Positions 1-9,644 of a stretch of DNA of 64,000 nucleotides are shown here, one piece after another; position 1 is the stretch's first letter; every line of letters starts with the position of its first letter. The translations under genes were made by a program, and so were the position numbers. This DNA comes from Nitrosospira multiformis. GTDB taxonomy: Bacteria; Pseudomonadota; Gammaproteobacteria; Burkholderiales; Nitrosomonadaceae. Under the pieces are notes generated by a model, which made no database searches, was not told the DNA's origin, and was given only the letters and a program-made list of their open reading frames with translations. Location: contig NZ_FNKY01000001.1 in assembly GCF_900103165.1 (NCBI RefSeq), positions 372,001-436,000 on the forward strand. The letters are read 5' to 3'.

Positions 1-129
1 CCGGAAAAAATCAATCAGGATGCCTACGCAGCATGGCTCTTTAAGCTAAAGCCAGTCAATGCCGCGGATCTGAACAATCTGCTCGATGCCGCAGGCTATC
101 AGAAAATACTTGAGAGCGAGGAAGATTAA
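1..129 (+). CDS. gcvH: Glycine cleavage system H protein, C-terminal end (partial)
   Basis: The open frame enters from the left edge and ends at a TAA at 127-129, giving 42 residues. The tail reads [20 protein letters not shown] followed by an acidic end, which is the usual C-terminus of the lipoyl carrier H protein. H protein shuttles the aminomethyl group between P, T and L proteins of the glycine cleavage complex. The lipoyl-lysine lies upstream of the window and cannot be checked. The gcvPA and gcvPB genes follow on the same strand, which supports the call. Confidence 0.9.
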   Translation, partial: PEKINQDAYAAWLFKLKPVNAADLNNLLDAAGYQKILESEED

Positions 130-231
130 TAAAGCCATGGACCTGCGAAAATTAAGGCTGGGATAATATTTTCCGGCTTGTCTTTCACTTCTCCTTTTCA
201 ACTTTCATACCCATGATTCACGGAACAAACC

Positions 232-1590
232 ATGCCGTTCATTCCCCACACTGAAGAAGATATACAAGCGATGCTTGCAAGCATCGGCGCAAAAACCATC
301 GATGATCTGTTCGATGAGATCCCTCCCGCTCTGAAAGGCGGCAGCTTGAAACGAGTGCCTCCCGGTTTGAGCGAAATGGAAATTTCGCGATTGATGCTGG
401 AACGGGCCGAAGCGGATGGGCGTTATCTCAGTTTCATCGGTGCAGGTGCCTATGAGCACCATATTCCGGCAGCAGTATGGCAAATAACCACTCGCGGCGA
501 ATTCTATTCCTCATACACCCCCTATCAGGCGGAAGCGAGTCAAGGCACGCTGCAATTGCTCTACGAGTATCAGACCATGATGGCGTCGCTGACCGGAATG
601 GATGTCTCCAATGCGAGTATGTACGATGGCGCTTCCGCACTGGCTGAAGCGGCATTGATGGCGGTACGCTCGCATAAATCCTCGCGCCGTATTCTGATGC
701 CCGCAACGGTGCATCCCATCTACCGTAGCGTGGTACGCGCGATCGTCAAAAATCAGGGTATTGACGTGGTTGAAATCCCTTATTGCAAGGAGTCTGGCCA
801 GACCTTGCCCGAATCTCTGAATGCGTTCGACAAGGAGGAATTTGCGGCGTTGGTCATTCCCCAGCCCAACTTCTTCGGTGTGCTCGAACAGGTTGATGCC
901 CTCACCGATTGGGCGCATAGCAAGAATGCGCTTGCGATCGGCGTGGTCAACCCCATTGCGCTGGCATTGCTTAATCCACCCGGCGAATGGGGGGCGAAAG
1001 GTGCGGATGTAGCGGTGGGTGAAGGGCAGCCATTGGGAATTCCCCTTTCGAGCGGTGGGCCCTACTTCGGTTTCATGGCCTGCAAGCAGGCACTGGTGCG
1101 TCAGATGCCCGGGCGTATCATCGGCCGGACTACAGATCAGGATGGCAAGCCTGGCTTTGTTCTCACGCTACAGGCACGTGAGCAGCACATTCGACGCTCC
1201 AAGGCCACTTCCAACATCTGTACTAACCAAGGATTGATGGTCACCGCCGCCACCATTTATATGGCGCTGACGGGTCCGGAAGGGTTGCGGCGGATTGCCG
1301 CTCAGTCTCATGCAAACACCTTGGTTCTGCTGGAAAAACTGGAAGCCCTGAAAGGCGTAAAGAGAATTTTCAATGGATCATTGTTTCATGAAACAGTGAT
1401 TTCGCTACCGGGACCGGTTGATGAGTTATTGCGGACGCTCAAAAATCAGCAGATATTGGGGGGACTGAGTCTAAAAGATTTTTATCCAGAGCTTGGCAAC
1501 GCAATACTGGTATGCGCCACCGAAACCAAAACACCGGCGGATCTGGAAAATTACGCAGGGTATTTAGGCAAGGCAATTGACAAGCTATAA
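232..1590 (+). CDS. gcvPA: Glycine dehydrogenase (decarboxylating) subunit 1
   Basis: A 452-residue protein, the usual length for the N-terminal half of a split P protein. It opens with the family's [15 protein letters not shown] start and contains the conserved YTPYQAE and LYEYQTM segments. P protein decarboxylates glycine and passes aminomethyl to lipoylated GcvH. This half lacks the PLP lysine, which is in GcvPB, so the two subunits must pair. The gene lies about 100 bases after gcvH and is separated from gcvPB by tpx, an uncommon interruption. Start chosen at 232 because the family N-terminus aligns there; no strong Shine-Dalgarno is seen. Confidence 0.96.
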   Translation: MPFIPHTEEDIQAMLASIGAKTIDDLFDEIPPALKGGSLKRVPPGLSEMEISRLMLERAEADGRYLSFIGAGAYEHHIPAAVWQITTRGEFYSSYTPYQAEASQGTLQLLYEYQTMMASLTGMDVSNASMYDGASALAEAALMAVRSHKSSRRILMPATVHPIYRSVVRAIVKNQGIDVVEIPYCKESGQTLPESLNAFDKEEFAALVIPQPNFFGVLEQVDALTDWAHSKNALAIGVVNPIALALLNPPGEWGAKGADVAVGEGQPLGIPLSSGGPYFGFMACKQALVRQMPGRIIGRTTDQDGKPGFVLTLQAREQHIRRSKATSNICTNQGLMVTAATIYMALTGPEGLRRIAAQSHANTLVLLEKLEALKGVKRIFNGSLFHETVISLPGPVDELLRTLKNQQILGGLSLKDFYPELGNAILVCATETKTPADLENYAGYLGKAIDKL

Positions 1591-1653
1591 CATGGTTCCC
1601 CGTCGATTCCTGGCCATCCTCAATTAAATCATTCTTAACTTAAGGAGAACAGC

Positions 1654-2148
1654 ATGGTTACGCTTGCAGGCAATCCCATCAAAATTGAAGGAACCTTTCC
1701 CAAAACAGGCGAAAAAGCACCGGCATTTTCGCTGGTTAACAAGGATTTGAAGGATGTCACGCTGGCTGACTTTGCCGGCAAGAAAAAAGTACTTAACATT
1801 GTTCCCAGTTTGGATACCCCCGTCTGTGCCATCTCTACCCGCAAGTTTAATGAGAAGGCCAGCAACATGGAGAATACCGCGGTGCTGATAATCGCCGCTG
1901 ACTTGCCTTTTGCAATGAGCCGTTTCACTGATACCGAAGGATTGGACAAAGTGGTGGTATTGTCCACCATGCGGGGGGCGGAGTTCATGAAGAATTATGG
2001 CGTTGCCATTACCGACAGTCCGCTGGCTGGCATTACCGCTCGTGCCGTTGTGGTACTGGATGAAAACGACAACGTGATTCACGCTGAACTGGTGCCGGAA
2101 ATTAAAGATGAGCCCAATTACGATGCAGCTCTGGCGGCTCTGAAATAA
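1654..2148 (+). CDS. tpx: Thiol peroxidase (atypical 2-Cys type) lacking its resolving cysteine
   Basis: A 164-residue thioredoxin-fold peroxidase that reduces hydroperoxides. The peroxidatic motif [11 protein letters not shown] places Cys58. The Tpx family normally has a resolving Cys in SRFC about 34 residues later; here the matching position reads SRFT (Thr92), and Cys58 is the only cysteine in the protein. The enzyme therefore probably works as a 1-Cys peroxidase reduced directly by an external thiol. A clear AAGGAG ribosome site precedes the ATG. It sits between gcvPA and gcvPB on the same strand and is probably cotranscribed with them. Confidence 0.95.
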   Translation: MVTLAGNPIKIEGTFPKTGEKAPAFSLVNKDLKDVTLADFAGKKKVLNIVPSLDTPVCAISTRKFNEKASNMENTAVLIIAADLPFAMSRFTDTEGLDKVVVLSTMRGAEFMKNYGVAITDSPLAGITARAVVVLDENDNVIHAELVPEIKDEPNYDAALAALK

Positions 2149-2207
2149 ATCCGGCAACCAGAGATACCCTATAAACAAATACTTATTGCAGAACTCGGAT
2201 TATACCC

Positions 2208-3656
2208 ATGTTGATATTCGAACACGCGCGCCCCGGCCGGCGCAATTATTCGCAATCCCCCGCGACGGCAGCGAAAACAGATAGTATTCCCCAGAGTTTA
2301 TTGCGTAAAGTGCCGCTGCTGCTGCCGGAAGTATCTGAAATGGATGCGGTGCGTCATTACACGCGACTGTCGCAAAAGAATTTCTCGATAGATACGCAGT
2401 TTTATCCGCTTGGTTCCTGCACGATGAAGTACAACCCGCGGGCATGCAACTCCCTGGCTATGCTGCCGCAATTTCTGGCGCGGCATCCGAGGGCACCTGA
2501 AAGTACCGGGCAGGGATTCCTTGCATGCATGTATGAGTTGCAGGAAATCTTGAAAGATGTAACCGGCATGGCGGGTGTAAGCCTCACACCGATGGCCGGT
2601 GCACAGGGTGAATTAATCGGCATAGCAATGATACGCGCCTATCATGAAGCGCGCGGAGACTCTGCCCGTACCGAAATCATTGTTCCTGATGCCGCCCATG
2701 GTACCAACCCCGCCACAGCGGTCATGTGTGGCTACAAGGTGGTGGAAATTGCCACGGATAAGGAAGGCGACGTGGATATGGACGCGCTCAAAGCGGCTGT
2801 GGGTCCGAAAACTGCCGGGTTGATGCTGACCAATCCTTCCACGCTCGGCGTATTTGAGAAGAATGTGGCCGAGATGAGCAAAATCGTCCACCAGGCGGGC
2901 GGATTGCTCTACTACGACGGTGCCAACCTTAATGCGATACTTGGCAAGGTAAAGCCCGGTGACATGGGTTTTGACGTCATTCACATCAATCTGCACAAAA
3001 CTTTCTCAACCCCCCATGGCGGCGGAGGGCCAGGTTCAGCGCCTGTGGGTGTTGCCGAACGTTTATTGCCATTCATGCCCGTACCGGTGGTGGCATCTGA
3101 AAACGGCGTCTATCGCTGGCTAACGGAAAAGGAGATACCCCAATCCATCGGCAGGCTTTCGGCACATATGGGCAATGCGGGCGTGCTGCTGCGAGCGTAT
3201 GTCTATGTCCGTCTGCTAGGAGCGGAAGGCATGCACCGCGTGGCTGATTTCGCCGCGCTCAATGCCAATTACCTGATGGCGGAATTGAGCAAAGCAGGTT
3301 TTGAAATCGCCTACCCGACCCGCCGCGCCAGCCATGAATTTATCGTCACGCTAAAAGAGCTGAAGGAAAAAACCGGCGTCACTGCAATGAACGTAGCCAA
3401 ACGGCTGCTGGACAAGGGCTATCACGCACCTACCACCTATTTTCCGCTACTGGTGCCGGAATGCCTGCTGATCGAGCCTGCTGAAACGGAATCCAAGGAA
3501 ACGCTCGATGCATTTGTCGTGTCCATGAAGGAGATCCTGGAAGAAGCCTACACTCAACCGGAAATGGTCAAGGGTGCGCCCTACAACACGCCGGTGCGCA
3601 AGCTGGATGATGTAAAAGCTGCACGGGAACTGGATTTGGCCTGGAAACAACCTTGA
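2208..3656 (+). CDS. gcvPB: Glycine dehydrogenase (decarboxylating) subunit 2
   Basis: A 482-residue PLP-dependent subunit of the split P protein. The motif [16 protein letters not shown] carries the PLP-binding lysine at residue 264. Near the N-terminus the segment [12 protein letters not shown] is the family signature. It forms the active glycine decarboxylase with GcvPA. Together with the gcvH end at the left edge, three of the four glycine cleavage components are seen or partly seen; gcvT is presumably upstream. The glycolate oxidase genes elsewhere in the window fit a role in photorespiration-like glycine turnover. Confidence 0.97.
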   Translation: MLIFEHARPGRRNYSQSPATAAKTDSIPQSLLRKVPLLLPEVSEMDAVRHYTRLSQKNFSIDTQFYPLGSCTMKYNPRACNSLAMLPQFLARHPRAPESTGQGFLACMYELQEILKDVTGMAGVSLTPMAGAQGELIGIAMIRAYHEARGDSARTEIIVPDAAHGTNPATAVMCGYKVVEIATDKEGDVDMDALKAAVGPKTAGLMLTNPSTLGVFEKNVAEMSKIVHQAGGLLYYDGANLNAILGKVKPGDMGFDVIHINLHKTFSTPHGGGGPGSAPVGVAERLLPFMPVPVVASENGVYRWLTEKEIPQSIGRLSAHMGNAGVLLRAYVYVRLLGAEGMHRVADFAALNANYLMAELSKAGFEIAYPTRRASHEFIVTLKELKEKTGVTAMNVAKRLLDKGYHAPTTYFPLLVPECLLIEPAETESKETLDAFVVSMKEILEEAYTQPEMVKGAPYNTPVRKLDDVKAARELDLAWKQP

Positions 3657-3713
3657 ACGCCGGTCTGATTTAAACGGATGCCGAAAGACAGTCTCCCCTA
3701 ACACGCCAGGCAT

Positions 3714-4649
3714 ATGCATACACTCATTTGCGGTTCCATGGCCTACGACACTATCATGGTGTTCAACGACCATTTCAAGAATCATATCCTGCCGGAAAAA
3801 ATTCACATTCTGAATGTTGCTTTTCTGGTTCCGGATATGCGCAGAGAATTTGGCGGCTGCGCCGGAAATATTGCCTATAACCTGCAAATGATCGGTGGCA
3901 ATCCGCTTATCATGGCGACAGTGGGCGACGACCATCAACCCTATGCCAGTCGCTTGAGCGGTCTGGCGCTGGCGCAAACTCATGTCCGCCACATAGATGC
4001 CACATTCACCGCACAAGCGTTCATCACCACTGATCTGGCGGATAACCAGATCACCGCGTTCCATCCCGGTGCAATGAATTTTTCGCATGAAAACCATGTG
4101 AGTGATGCGAAAAACGTAAGCCTCGGCATTATTGCTCCAGATGGGCGTGATGGCATGGTACAGCACGCCCAGGAGTTTCATGAAGCAGGTATTCCGTTCG
4201 TATTTGATCCCGGGCAAGGACTGCCCATGTTCAATGGCGAAGAGCTGCTGGACTTTATCGGCAAGGCTGATTACGTTGCCGTCAATGACTACGAAGGCCA
4301 GTTACTGCATGAGCGTACCGGATATCCGCTGGAATCGTTGGCGAAACTCGTAAAAGGTTTGATAGTCACAAAAGGTTCTGAAGGGTCGATAATTTATGCC
4401 GACAGTCAACAAATTGTGATCCCGAGCGTTAAACCAGAGAGGCTGATCGATCCGACTGGTTGTGGTGATGCTTACCGTGCGGGACTACTTTACGGTCTCA
4501 CCAATGAAATGGATTGGCAGAGCACCGGGCAGCTTGCCTCGCTGATGGGGGCACTGAAAATCGCCCAGCGCGGCGGGCAGAATCACAGTTTCAGCCGGGA
4601 TGAGATTGATCAACGATATTTTGAGGTTTTCGGCAATCGCATTCTATAA
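3714..4649 (+). CDS. PfkB-family sugar/nucleoside kinase
   Basis: A 311-residue ribokinase-like protein. The second PfkB signature DPTGCGDAYRAGLL is present, with the catalytic base at Asp252, and an early GGCAGNIAYNL segment matches the substrate-binding glycine motif. The length and the latter motif resemble adenosine-kinase-like PfkB proteins of proteobacteria, but the exact substrate cannot be read from the sequence. The gene follows gcvPB by 57 bases and is followed directly by a lipoprotein gene, so it may be the operon's tail. Confidence 0.85.
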   Translation: MHTLICGSMAYDTIMVFNDHFKNHILPEKIHILNVAFLVPDMRREFGGCAGNIAYNLQMIGGNPLIMATVGDDHQPYASRLSGLALAQTHVRHIDATFTAQAFITTDLADNQITAFHPGAMNFSHENHVSDAKNVSLGIIAPDGRDGMVQHAQEFHEAGIPFVFDPGQGLPMFNGEELLDFIGKADYVAVNDYEGQLLHERTGYPLESLAKLVKGLIVTKGSEGSIIYADSQQIVIPSVKPERLIDPTGCGDAYRAGLLYGLTNEMDWQSTGQLASLMGALKIAQRGGQNHSFSRDEIDQRYFEVFGNRIL

Positions 4650-4659
4650 AGAGAGCGAG

Positions 4660-5121
4660 ATGATGCGGATGAATATTTTCGCGGTGGCGTTGATATACTT
4701 ATCCGTAGCCGTTTTAAGCGGTTGTGCGTCGGGCTTGTCGGGGAGTGATTATTCGCGCGGCCAGGCTCGGCAAGAACAAAGTGTACGCACCGGCGTGGTG
4801 GAAAGCGTTCGTGAAGTAAAGATCGAAGGCACGCGTAGCGGCATCGGCGCGATCGCAGGCGGTGTGGCGGGCGGTATCGGGGGCAGCACCGCGGCCAACG
4901 ATAGGCTTGGCGCCATTCTGGCTGTTCTCGGCGCGCTTGGCGGCGGGCTTCTGGGACAGGCTCTGGAGCAGGGCGTAACAAGTCAGAAGGGACTCGAAAT
5001 TACCATCAAACTGGATAATGGCTCGATGGTGTCAATTACCCAGGCGGCAGATGAGGAATTCAAGCCGGGTGAACGGGTAAGAATTCTCGGGGGAGGAGGA
5101 GTTTCACGCGTATCGCACTGA
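4660..5121 (+). CDS. Glycine-zipper outer-membrane lipoprotein (SlyB/Pcp-like)
   Basis: A 153-residue lipoprotein. The N-terminus MMRMNIFAVALIYLSVAVL leads to a lipobox LSGC, giving an acylated cysteine. A glycine-zipper segment (GAIAGGVAGGIGGS, then ALGGGLLGQALE) follows, as in SlyB/Pcp proteins that stabilise the outer membrane. The C-terminal part (KLDNGSMVSITQ, FKPGERVRIL) is the usual beta-rich tail. Start placed at 4660 rather than 4600, because 4600 lies inside the kinase gene and only 4660 yields a proper signal peptide, preceded by GAGAG. Confidence 0.8.
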   Translation: MMRMNIFAVALIYLSVAVLSGCASGLSGSDYSRGQARQEQSVRTGVVESVREVKIEGTRSGIGAIAGGVAGGIGGSTAANDRLGAILAVLGALGGGLLGQALEQGVTSQKGLEITIKLDNGSMVSITQAADEEFKPGERVRILGGGGVSRVSH

Positions 5122-5230
5122 CAGCCAGCCGGGGCCGAATTTAAGTACCAATAACTGTTCTGGTGATCAAAAGTGGTAACAGCAGCTTTCTTTCAAGATC
5201 GGCCGCCGTTATTGATGCAATAATAAGGGC

Positions 5231-6034
5231 ATGAAGAATGCTACTACGAGCAGGTTGACACAAATTGTTCGTGCCATCCGTTTGTTGCTGCACATCATTT
5301 CAGGCTTGGCTCAATCCGCGATATATCCGCACCTGAGTCAGTCAGCACAAAGGCGCATGGCGCAAAGCTGGTCGGCGATACTTCTTAAAATTCTACGCAT
5401 CAGGTTGCGCTACAGCGGTGTCATGCCTGCCGCTGAAGAGCGCCGAGTAATGTTAGCGGCCAATCATGTTTCCTGGCTGGATGTTTATTCCCTGAATGCG
5501 GCATGCCCTGCTCGCTTCGTCGCCAAATCCGAAATTCGTGGCTGGCCGTTACTCGGCTGGTTAAGCCGGAATGCGGGAACATTATTCATCGAGCGTGCGA
5601 AGCGCAGCGATACCGCCCGGATCAACACGGACATTGGCAATGTATTGATGATGGGAGACCGGATTGCGGTATTCCCGGAAGGCACCACCAGCGACGGGAC
5701 CATGCTCCGGCACTTTCATGCGTCGCTATTGCAGCCGGCGGTAACGGTTGCAGCAATATTATGCCCGGTTGCGATACGTTATACCGACGCCACAGGAATG
5801 ATTAGCAAAGCGGCGGCGTTCACCAATATCTCGATGCTGGAATCGCTGCGGCAAATATTGCGGGAACCGTGGATTAACGTCGAATTAATCTTCACCGACC
5901 CTATTCATAGCGACGGGAAGAACCGGCGAGAACTGGCGCGTTATGCCGAGCATGCTATTGCCAGCGCTTTGTTCCTTCCCCTGCCGCACAAGACACCTGG
6001 AAGACCTTTCGATCTTCCAGCCGAACCGCAGTGA
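5231..6034 (+). CDS. 1-acyl-sn-glycerol-3-phosphate acyltransferase (PlsC family)
   Basis: A 267-residue acyltransferase. The catalytic HX4D motif is seen in NHVSWLDVYSLN, and the substrate-binding FPEGTTSDG motif follows. PlsC-type enzymes add the second acyl chain during phosphatidic acid synthesis, or acylate lyso- or ornithine lipids; this shorter form could be either. A hydrophobic N-terminal stretch suggests membrane attachment. Its 3' end overlaps the convergent apaH gene by 80 bases. Confidence 0.85.
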   Translation: MKNATTSRLTQIVRAIRLLLHIISGLAQSAIYPHLSQSAQRRMAQSWSAILLKILRIRLRYSGVMPAAEERRVMLAANHVSWLDVYSLNAACPARFVAKSEIRGWPLLGWLSRNAGTLFIERAKRSDTARINTDIGNVLMMGDRIAVFPEGTTSDGTMLRHFHASLLQPAVTVAAILCPVAIRYTDATGMISKAAAFTNISMLESLRQILREPWINVELIFTDPIHSDGKNRRELARYAEHAIASALFLPLPHKTPGRPFDLPAEPQ

Positions 6035-6782
6035 GATTTCCTCCCCATAAGCAACCGGTATCCAGCGCTATCAGATTGCTTCTGATTTGCAAACCTAGCG
6101 CCGACCAATGGCCGCAAATAATGGTAGCTTCCCGGCTGACACGATTCGGCACCTCAAACCACGGCAAATAGCCAGCCGGAATGTCCTGGACCAACCCCTT
6201 ATGAGCGAAATTCATTTTCCCGCCGGGTGTGCACACGCGCATCCGCGTCATGGCGTTGATGATCACTCGCAGGCGCGCATATCCTTCGAGACTGTCGTCC
6301 CAATGGTCGGGTTCGTTGCCATACATATGGGCACATAAATCGTGGAAATCTCCGCCGCGAAGCACTGTTTCAACTAATTGAGCAAGCAGCATGGCTTGTT
6401 CTACGTCCCATGACGGCAACAAACCCGCATGCACCATGACATGGTTCTCATGCACATGCAGCAGCCGCTGATGCCGTAACCAGTGGAGCAACTCATCCCT
6501 GTCAGGCGCAGAAAGTATTTCCTGTAACGTATCGTTCCGGTACAATCTGGCGCAACCTTCAGCAACCATGAGTAAATGCAGATCGTGATTGCCTAGTACC
6601 ATGACTACCGCGTCATTCAATCCCCGGACAAAACGCAATATCGATAGCGAATCCGGCCCTCGGTTGACAATATCCCCCACCAGCCACAATCTGTCTTTCG
6701 AGCAATCGAAACGGATCAGGTCAAGAAGCTGCCTGAACTCCTTATAACACCCTTGTAAATCACCGATTGCGAAAGTAGCCAT
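5955..6782 (-). CDS. apaH: Symmetrical bis(5'-nucleosyl)-tetraphosphatase
   Basis: A 275-residue calcineurin-type metallophosphatase that hydrolyses Ap4A to two ADP. The metal-binding motifs are intact in order: GDLQGCY near residue 7, GDIVNRGPDS near 37, and GNHDLHLL near 64, with HAGLLP and CGHWSALG further on. The length matches ApaH. It converges on the acyltransferase gene and overlaps its end on the other strand. Confidence 0.95.
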   Translation of the reverse strand: MATFAIGDLQGCYKEFRQLLDLIRFDCSKDRLWLVGDIVNRGPDSLSILRFVRGLNDAVVMVLGNHDLHLLMVAEGCARLYRNDTLQEILSAPDRDELLHWLRHQRLLHVHENHVMVHAGLLPSWDVEQAMLLAQLVETVLRGGDFHDLCAHMYGNEPDHWDDSLEGYARLRVIINAMTRMRVCTPGGKMNFAHKGLVQDIPAGYLPWFEVPNRVSREATIICGHWSALGLQIRSNLIALDTGCLWGGNLTAVRLEDRKVFQVSCAAGEGTKRWQ

Positions 6783-6950
6783 TCTCTGGAAAACTCATTA
6801 ACATCAATCGCCCAAGATTCATGCGCTTCCGCTTCCAACCTAGCTCAGGCAGTTACCGCCCATTTTTCAGTTTAATGCCCTGAGCCCACCGTTTTGGTGA
6901 GCGCGCTACAGCGCCGGATTCAGATTCAATTAGCGTTTGCGTCCCACCAT

Positions 6951-6986
6951 AAAAAATAAGGGCGATAGGGATCCTTCCTATCGCCC
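6951..6986 (-). terminator. Rho-independent terminator of the cytochrome c gene
   Basis: A perfect 10-base-pair stem (6960-6969 with 6977-6986) closes a 7-base loop, and on the minus strand it is followed by a T-rich run (6951-6959). It lies just past the stop codon of the cytochrome gene at 7020. Confidence 0.85.
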
Positions 6987-7019
6987 CGCTATCTTTTTAC
7001 TCTTCATATCCTCAGGAAA

Positions 7020-7568
7020 TTATTTTGCCTGGCTCACCATATAATCCACCACCGCTTTGACATCGGCATCAGATAGGCTGGCATTCCCGCCTTTGGCGGG
7101 CATCGCATTCTTGCCCTTGAGCGCGCTATTGTATAGTGTATCCGTACCACTCTTAATACGGGAAGCCCATGTCGATTTATCACCGAGTTTGGGAGCGCCC
7201 GCCGCACCGCTTGTGTGACACGCAGCGCAACTTGCTGTGTAGATTGTCTTAATCCTATCTGCGCCATCTGCAGCCGCTGCCGGAGCGGCTACCGCACCTG
7301 CCGTCTGACTGGTTACGCCCACGTTCTCGTCAGCCTGCGGCGAGTCACTTGCAACGATCAGCCGGCCCACCGGTTTCAAGCGCTTCGCGACGGCTTCATC
7401 CGAATAAATGGGATCATCCTGATCTATCTGCCTAGGACCAGTAACAAGCTGTGCCAACAAGATAATAGTCAAGACTGGAAACAAGAAAGCGGACACAAGG
7501 ACCGTAATCAATTGTTTCGGTGTCTTGATGGACGAGGTATGCCCTTCTTCTTCATCAATCTCGCTCAC
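7020..7568 (-). CDS. Membrane-anchored monohaem cytochrome c (c5-like)
   Basis: A 182-residue protein with an uncleaved transmembrane anchor at about residues 20-42, an Ala-rich linker (about 90-103), and a C-terminal class I cytochrome c domain. The haem motif is CAACH (Cys114, Cys117, His118), and the likely methionine ligand lies in GKNAMPAKGG. This anchor-linker-haem layout is typical of beta-proteobacterial c5-type carriers that feed terminal oxidases. The periplasmic domain could carry electrons towards the caa3 oxidase at 20-28 kb, though no direct link is shown. A strong terminator follows. Confidence 0.9.
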   Translation of the reverse strand: MSEIDEEEGHTSSIKTPKQLITVLVSAFLFPVLTIILLAQLVTGPRQIDQDDPIYSDEAVAKRLKPVGRLIVASDSPQADENVGVTSQTAGAVAAPAAAADGADRIKTIYTASCAACHTSGAAGAPKLGDKSTWASRIKSGTDTLYNSALKGKNAMPAKGGNASLSDADVKAVVDYMVSQAK

Positions 7569-7716
7569 AATAACTCCCCAAGGAAAAAGGGGTTATTGTA
7601 TAGATTCATGCGTGTTGAAGCAAAATGCAATTCGTTTACGTTGGACGCGGGATTTAAAAAAGGCTATTCTATAGCATCCAACCGGTTTGCTCGATAAGGG
7701 TTACACCACTTCATTT

Positions 7717-7793
7717 GCGCCCATAGCTCAGCTGGATAGAGTACCGCCCTCCGAAGGCGGGGGTCACACGTTCGAATCGTGTTGGGCGCGCCA
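7717..7793 (+). tRNA. tRNA-Arg (anticodon CCG)
   Basis: The acceptor GCGCCCA pairs with TGGGCGC. The D arm, the anticodon stem CCGCC/GGCGG with loop CTCCGAA, and the T arm ACACG/CGTGT all fold. The anticodon is CCG, reading CGG. The 3' CCA is encoded (7791-7793). Confidence 0.96.
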
Positions 7794-7828
7794 CTGGATT
7801 TGCTTCCGTCACGCCGAAAGGATGGATG

Positions 7829-7914
7829 GTAACAACGGACTTCAGACCTTCCTTTTTCCGCGCCCAAACACTGCATACTCCACCCCTCCAATCACCACTC
7901 AGGCTTATTGAATA
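7829..7914. repeat. Diverged half-copy of the inverted-repeat element at 44122-44367
   Basis: By eye this stretch aligns with the right half of the element near 44.3 kb, with indels. Shared landmarks in the same order are a GGA(C/G)TT block, a C-rich/A-rich block, ACTCC(A/G)CCCC, TCCAAT, and a terminal TTCAATA-like end. The left half is missing, and tRNA-Arg lies immediately upstream. The remaining bases between 7794 and 8239 show no convincing gene. Confidence 0.4.
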
Positions 7915-8239
7915 TGCCGGTATAGCGAGAGGCCGCTGTCCCTGACCCTCAGACGGAGGAATATCCTGACGACGCTCACGGTACGCCCATTTTAAGAATC
8001 CCAAAAAGTAACAAGACTTGAAGACTCAATCGCATCAAGGTATATCAACGTCAACGATTAAAGATGGATACTACCTGTAAAATTTTACAGCTATCAGGGA
8101 ATTGAATCTAATGGCATTATCATAGCGATAAAGGGAGGCTGCCCTCCTTATTTAAGCCATCTCAATACATACGATGAAACACCATGCATATTGTCAAGCT
8201 TGAACCCTCCCACTCCGCGCACATCCGTATCCGATTGAA

Positions 8240-9508
8240 TTGAGAGTCGGTCCATCAGTCCGGTTATTATTTCTGTTTCTGTTAATGGGTGGCATGTCCA
8301 TTGCCGGTAGTGCTGTCGCGGCAGGATTTGCCTTACAAAACCAGAATGGCGCTGGAACGGGCTATGCCTACGCCGGAGCAGCGGCAGTCGCGCAAGATGC
8401 TTCAACGATCTATTTCAATCCGGCCGGCATGACCTATCTTGCCCCCAGACATCATGTCTCCGGGGCATTGAGCTTATTGGTGCGGTCGCTGAAGTTCAAT
8501 GACACGGGTAGCGGCACATTACTGGGCTACCCCCTCGGTGACAACGGCGGCCAGGCGGGTGGTTTGGCCGCGATTCCTGCGGTTTATTGGACCATGCCTG
8601 TTACATCCGCGCTGCGCCTCGGGTTGGGTGTATCGCCAACCTTTGGCAACTCCACGGAATGGAAAAATACCTTTATCGGCCGATATCAGGGCGTATTCTC
8701 GGAGATAAATGCCATCAATTTTAATCCCAGTATTGCCTGGCGAGTGAATGATGCCATCTCGCTCGGTCTAGGCTTCAACGTCGTGAGATTCGAAGCTGAT
8801 CTGCGCACCATGTCGCCCGTAACAGCGCTATTACCTGCACGGGTGGATACCAGAGCAAAAGTGACCGGTGACGATATAGGTTTTGGCTATAACCTTGGTG
8901 CCATGTTCCAGTTAAACCAGGCCACGCGCGTGGGTCTAACCTATCGATCAACGGTGAATCTGAAAGTTGATGGGCATCTTGGGGTACTCAGCAGTACCCT
9001 TCCGGCATCCGTCTCTGTTGAGTTGCCGAATACTGCATCGATAGCAATATCTCATAGAGTCAATGACCGGTTGCAGCTTCTCGGTGATTTAACATGGACA
9101 GGCTGGAGTAGCATTTCCACATTAACGGTCAGGAGTCGTACTTCCGGATCTGTCCTGTCAAACGAGCCGCTGGGTTTTAAAGACAGCTATCGCGTGGGGG
9201 TAGGAGCGCAATACCAATATAGCGATACCTTTCGGCTACAGACAGGAGTCGCTTACGATCAGTCACCGGTGCGCAACGCAACGGATCGAACCGTCCGGCT
9301 GCCGGACTCGGATCGCGTCTGGTTAAGCGTGGGCTTTAACCAGAAGATCAATGAACGAACATCGATTGATGCGGGATATGCCCACCTGTTTTTTGACAAG
9401 AGCGAGATCGATCGGGCGACGAATAATAACCCGATGCTCCAGGTTGTCCGTGGTTCCTTCAATACTTCGGTACACATCATTTCTGTTCAACTCAATCACC
9501 GATTTTGA
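8240..9508 (+). CDS. FadL/OmpP1/TodX-family outer-membrane transport protein
   Basis: A 422-residue beta-barrel protein. A signal peptide ends at about AVA, followed by AGFALQNQNGAGTGYAYAG, the N-terminal hatch signature of FadL homologues, and then DASTIYFNPAGMT. The C-terminus ends in the outer-membrane pattern VQLNHRF with terminal Phe. The family imports hydrophobic compounds such as long-chain fatty acids. The start codon is a TTG at 8240 that gives a normal signal peptide; an ATG 15 codons later would leave a shorter one. Confidence 0.9.
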   Translation: MRVGPSVRLLFLFLLMGGMSIAGSAVAAGFALQNQNGAGTGYAYAGAAAVAQDASTIYFNPAGMTYLAPRHHVSGALSLLVRSLKFNDTGSGTLLGYPLGDNGGQAGGLAAIPAVYWTMPVTSALRLGLGVSPTFGNSTEWKNTFIGRYQGVFSEINAINFNPSIAWRVNDAISLGLGFNVVRFEADLRTMSPVTALLPARVDTRAKVTGDDIGFGYNLGAMFQLNQATRVGLTYRSTVNLKVDGHLGVLSSTLPASVSVELPNTASIAISHRVNDRLQLLGDLTWTGWSSISTLTVRSRTSGSVLSNEPLGFKDSYRVGVGAQYQYSDTFRLQTGVAYDQSPVRNATDRTVRLPDSDRVWLSVGFNQKINERTSIDAGYAHLFFDKSEIDRATNNNPMLQVVRGSFNTSVHIISVQLNHRF

Positions 9509-9644
9509 TCTCGCCGCGAGGATGGATGGGTTCCGGGGAAAAACAGAGTCCCAATAATGAATCTATACTTAGATTGTGTTTCATATACCGGGTCGACACC
9601 GTAACGCGCCATGATCCGGATGATTCGGCCATGGCGGAGCACCC

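Noticed and set aside
7711-8004. 97-residue minus-strand frame across tRNA-Arg
   Set aside because: It reads through the tRNA gene and the repeat half-copy; a translated non-coding sequence.
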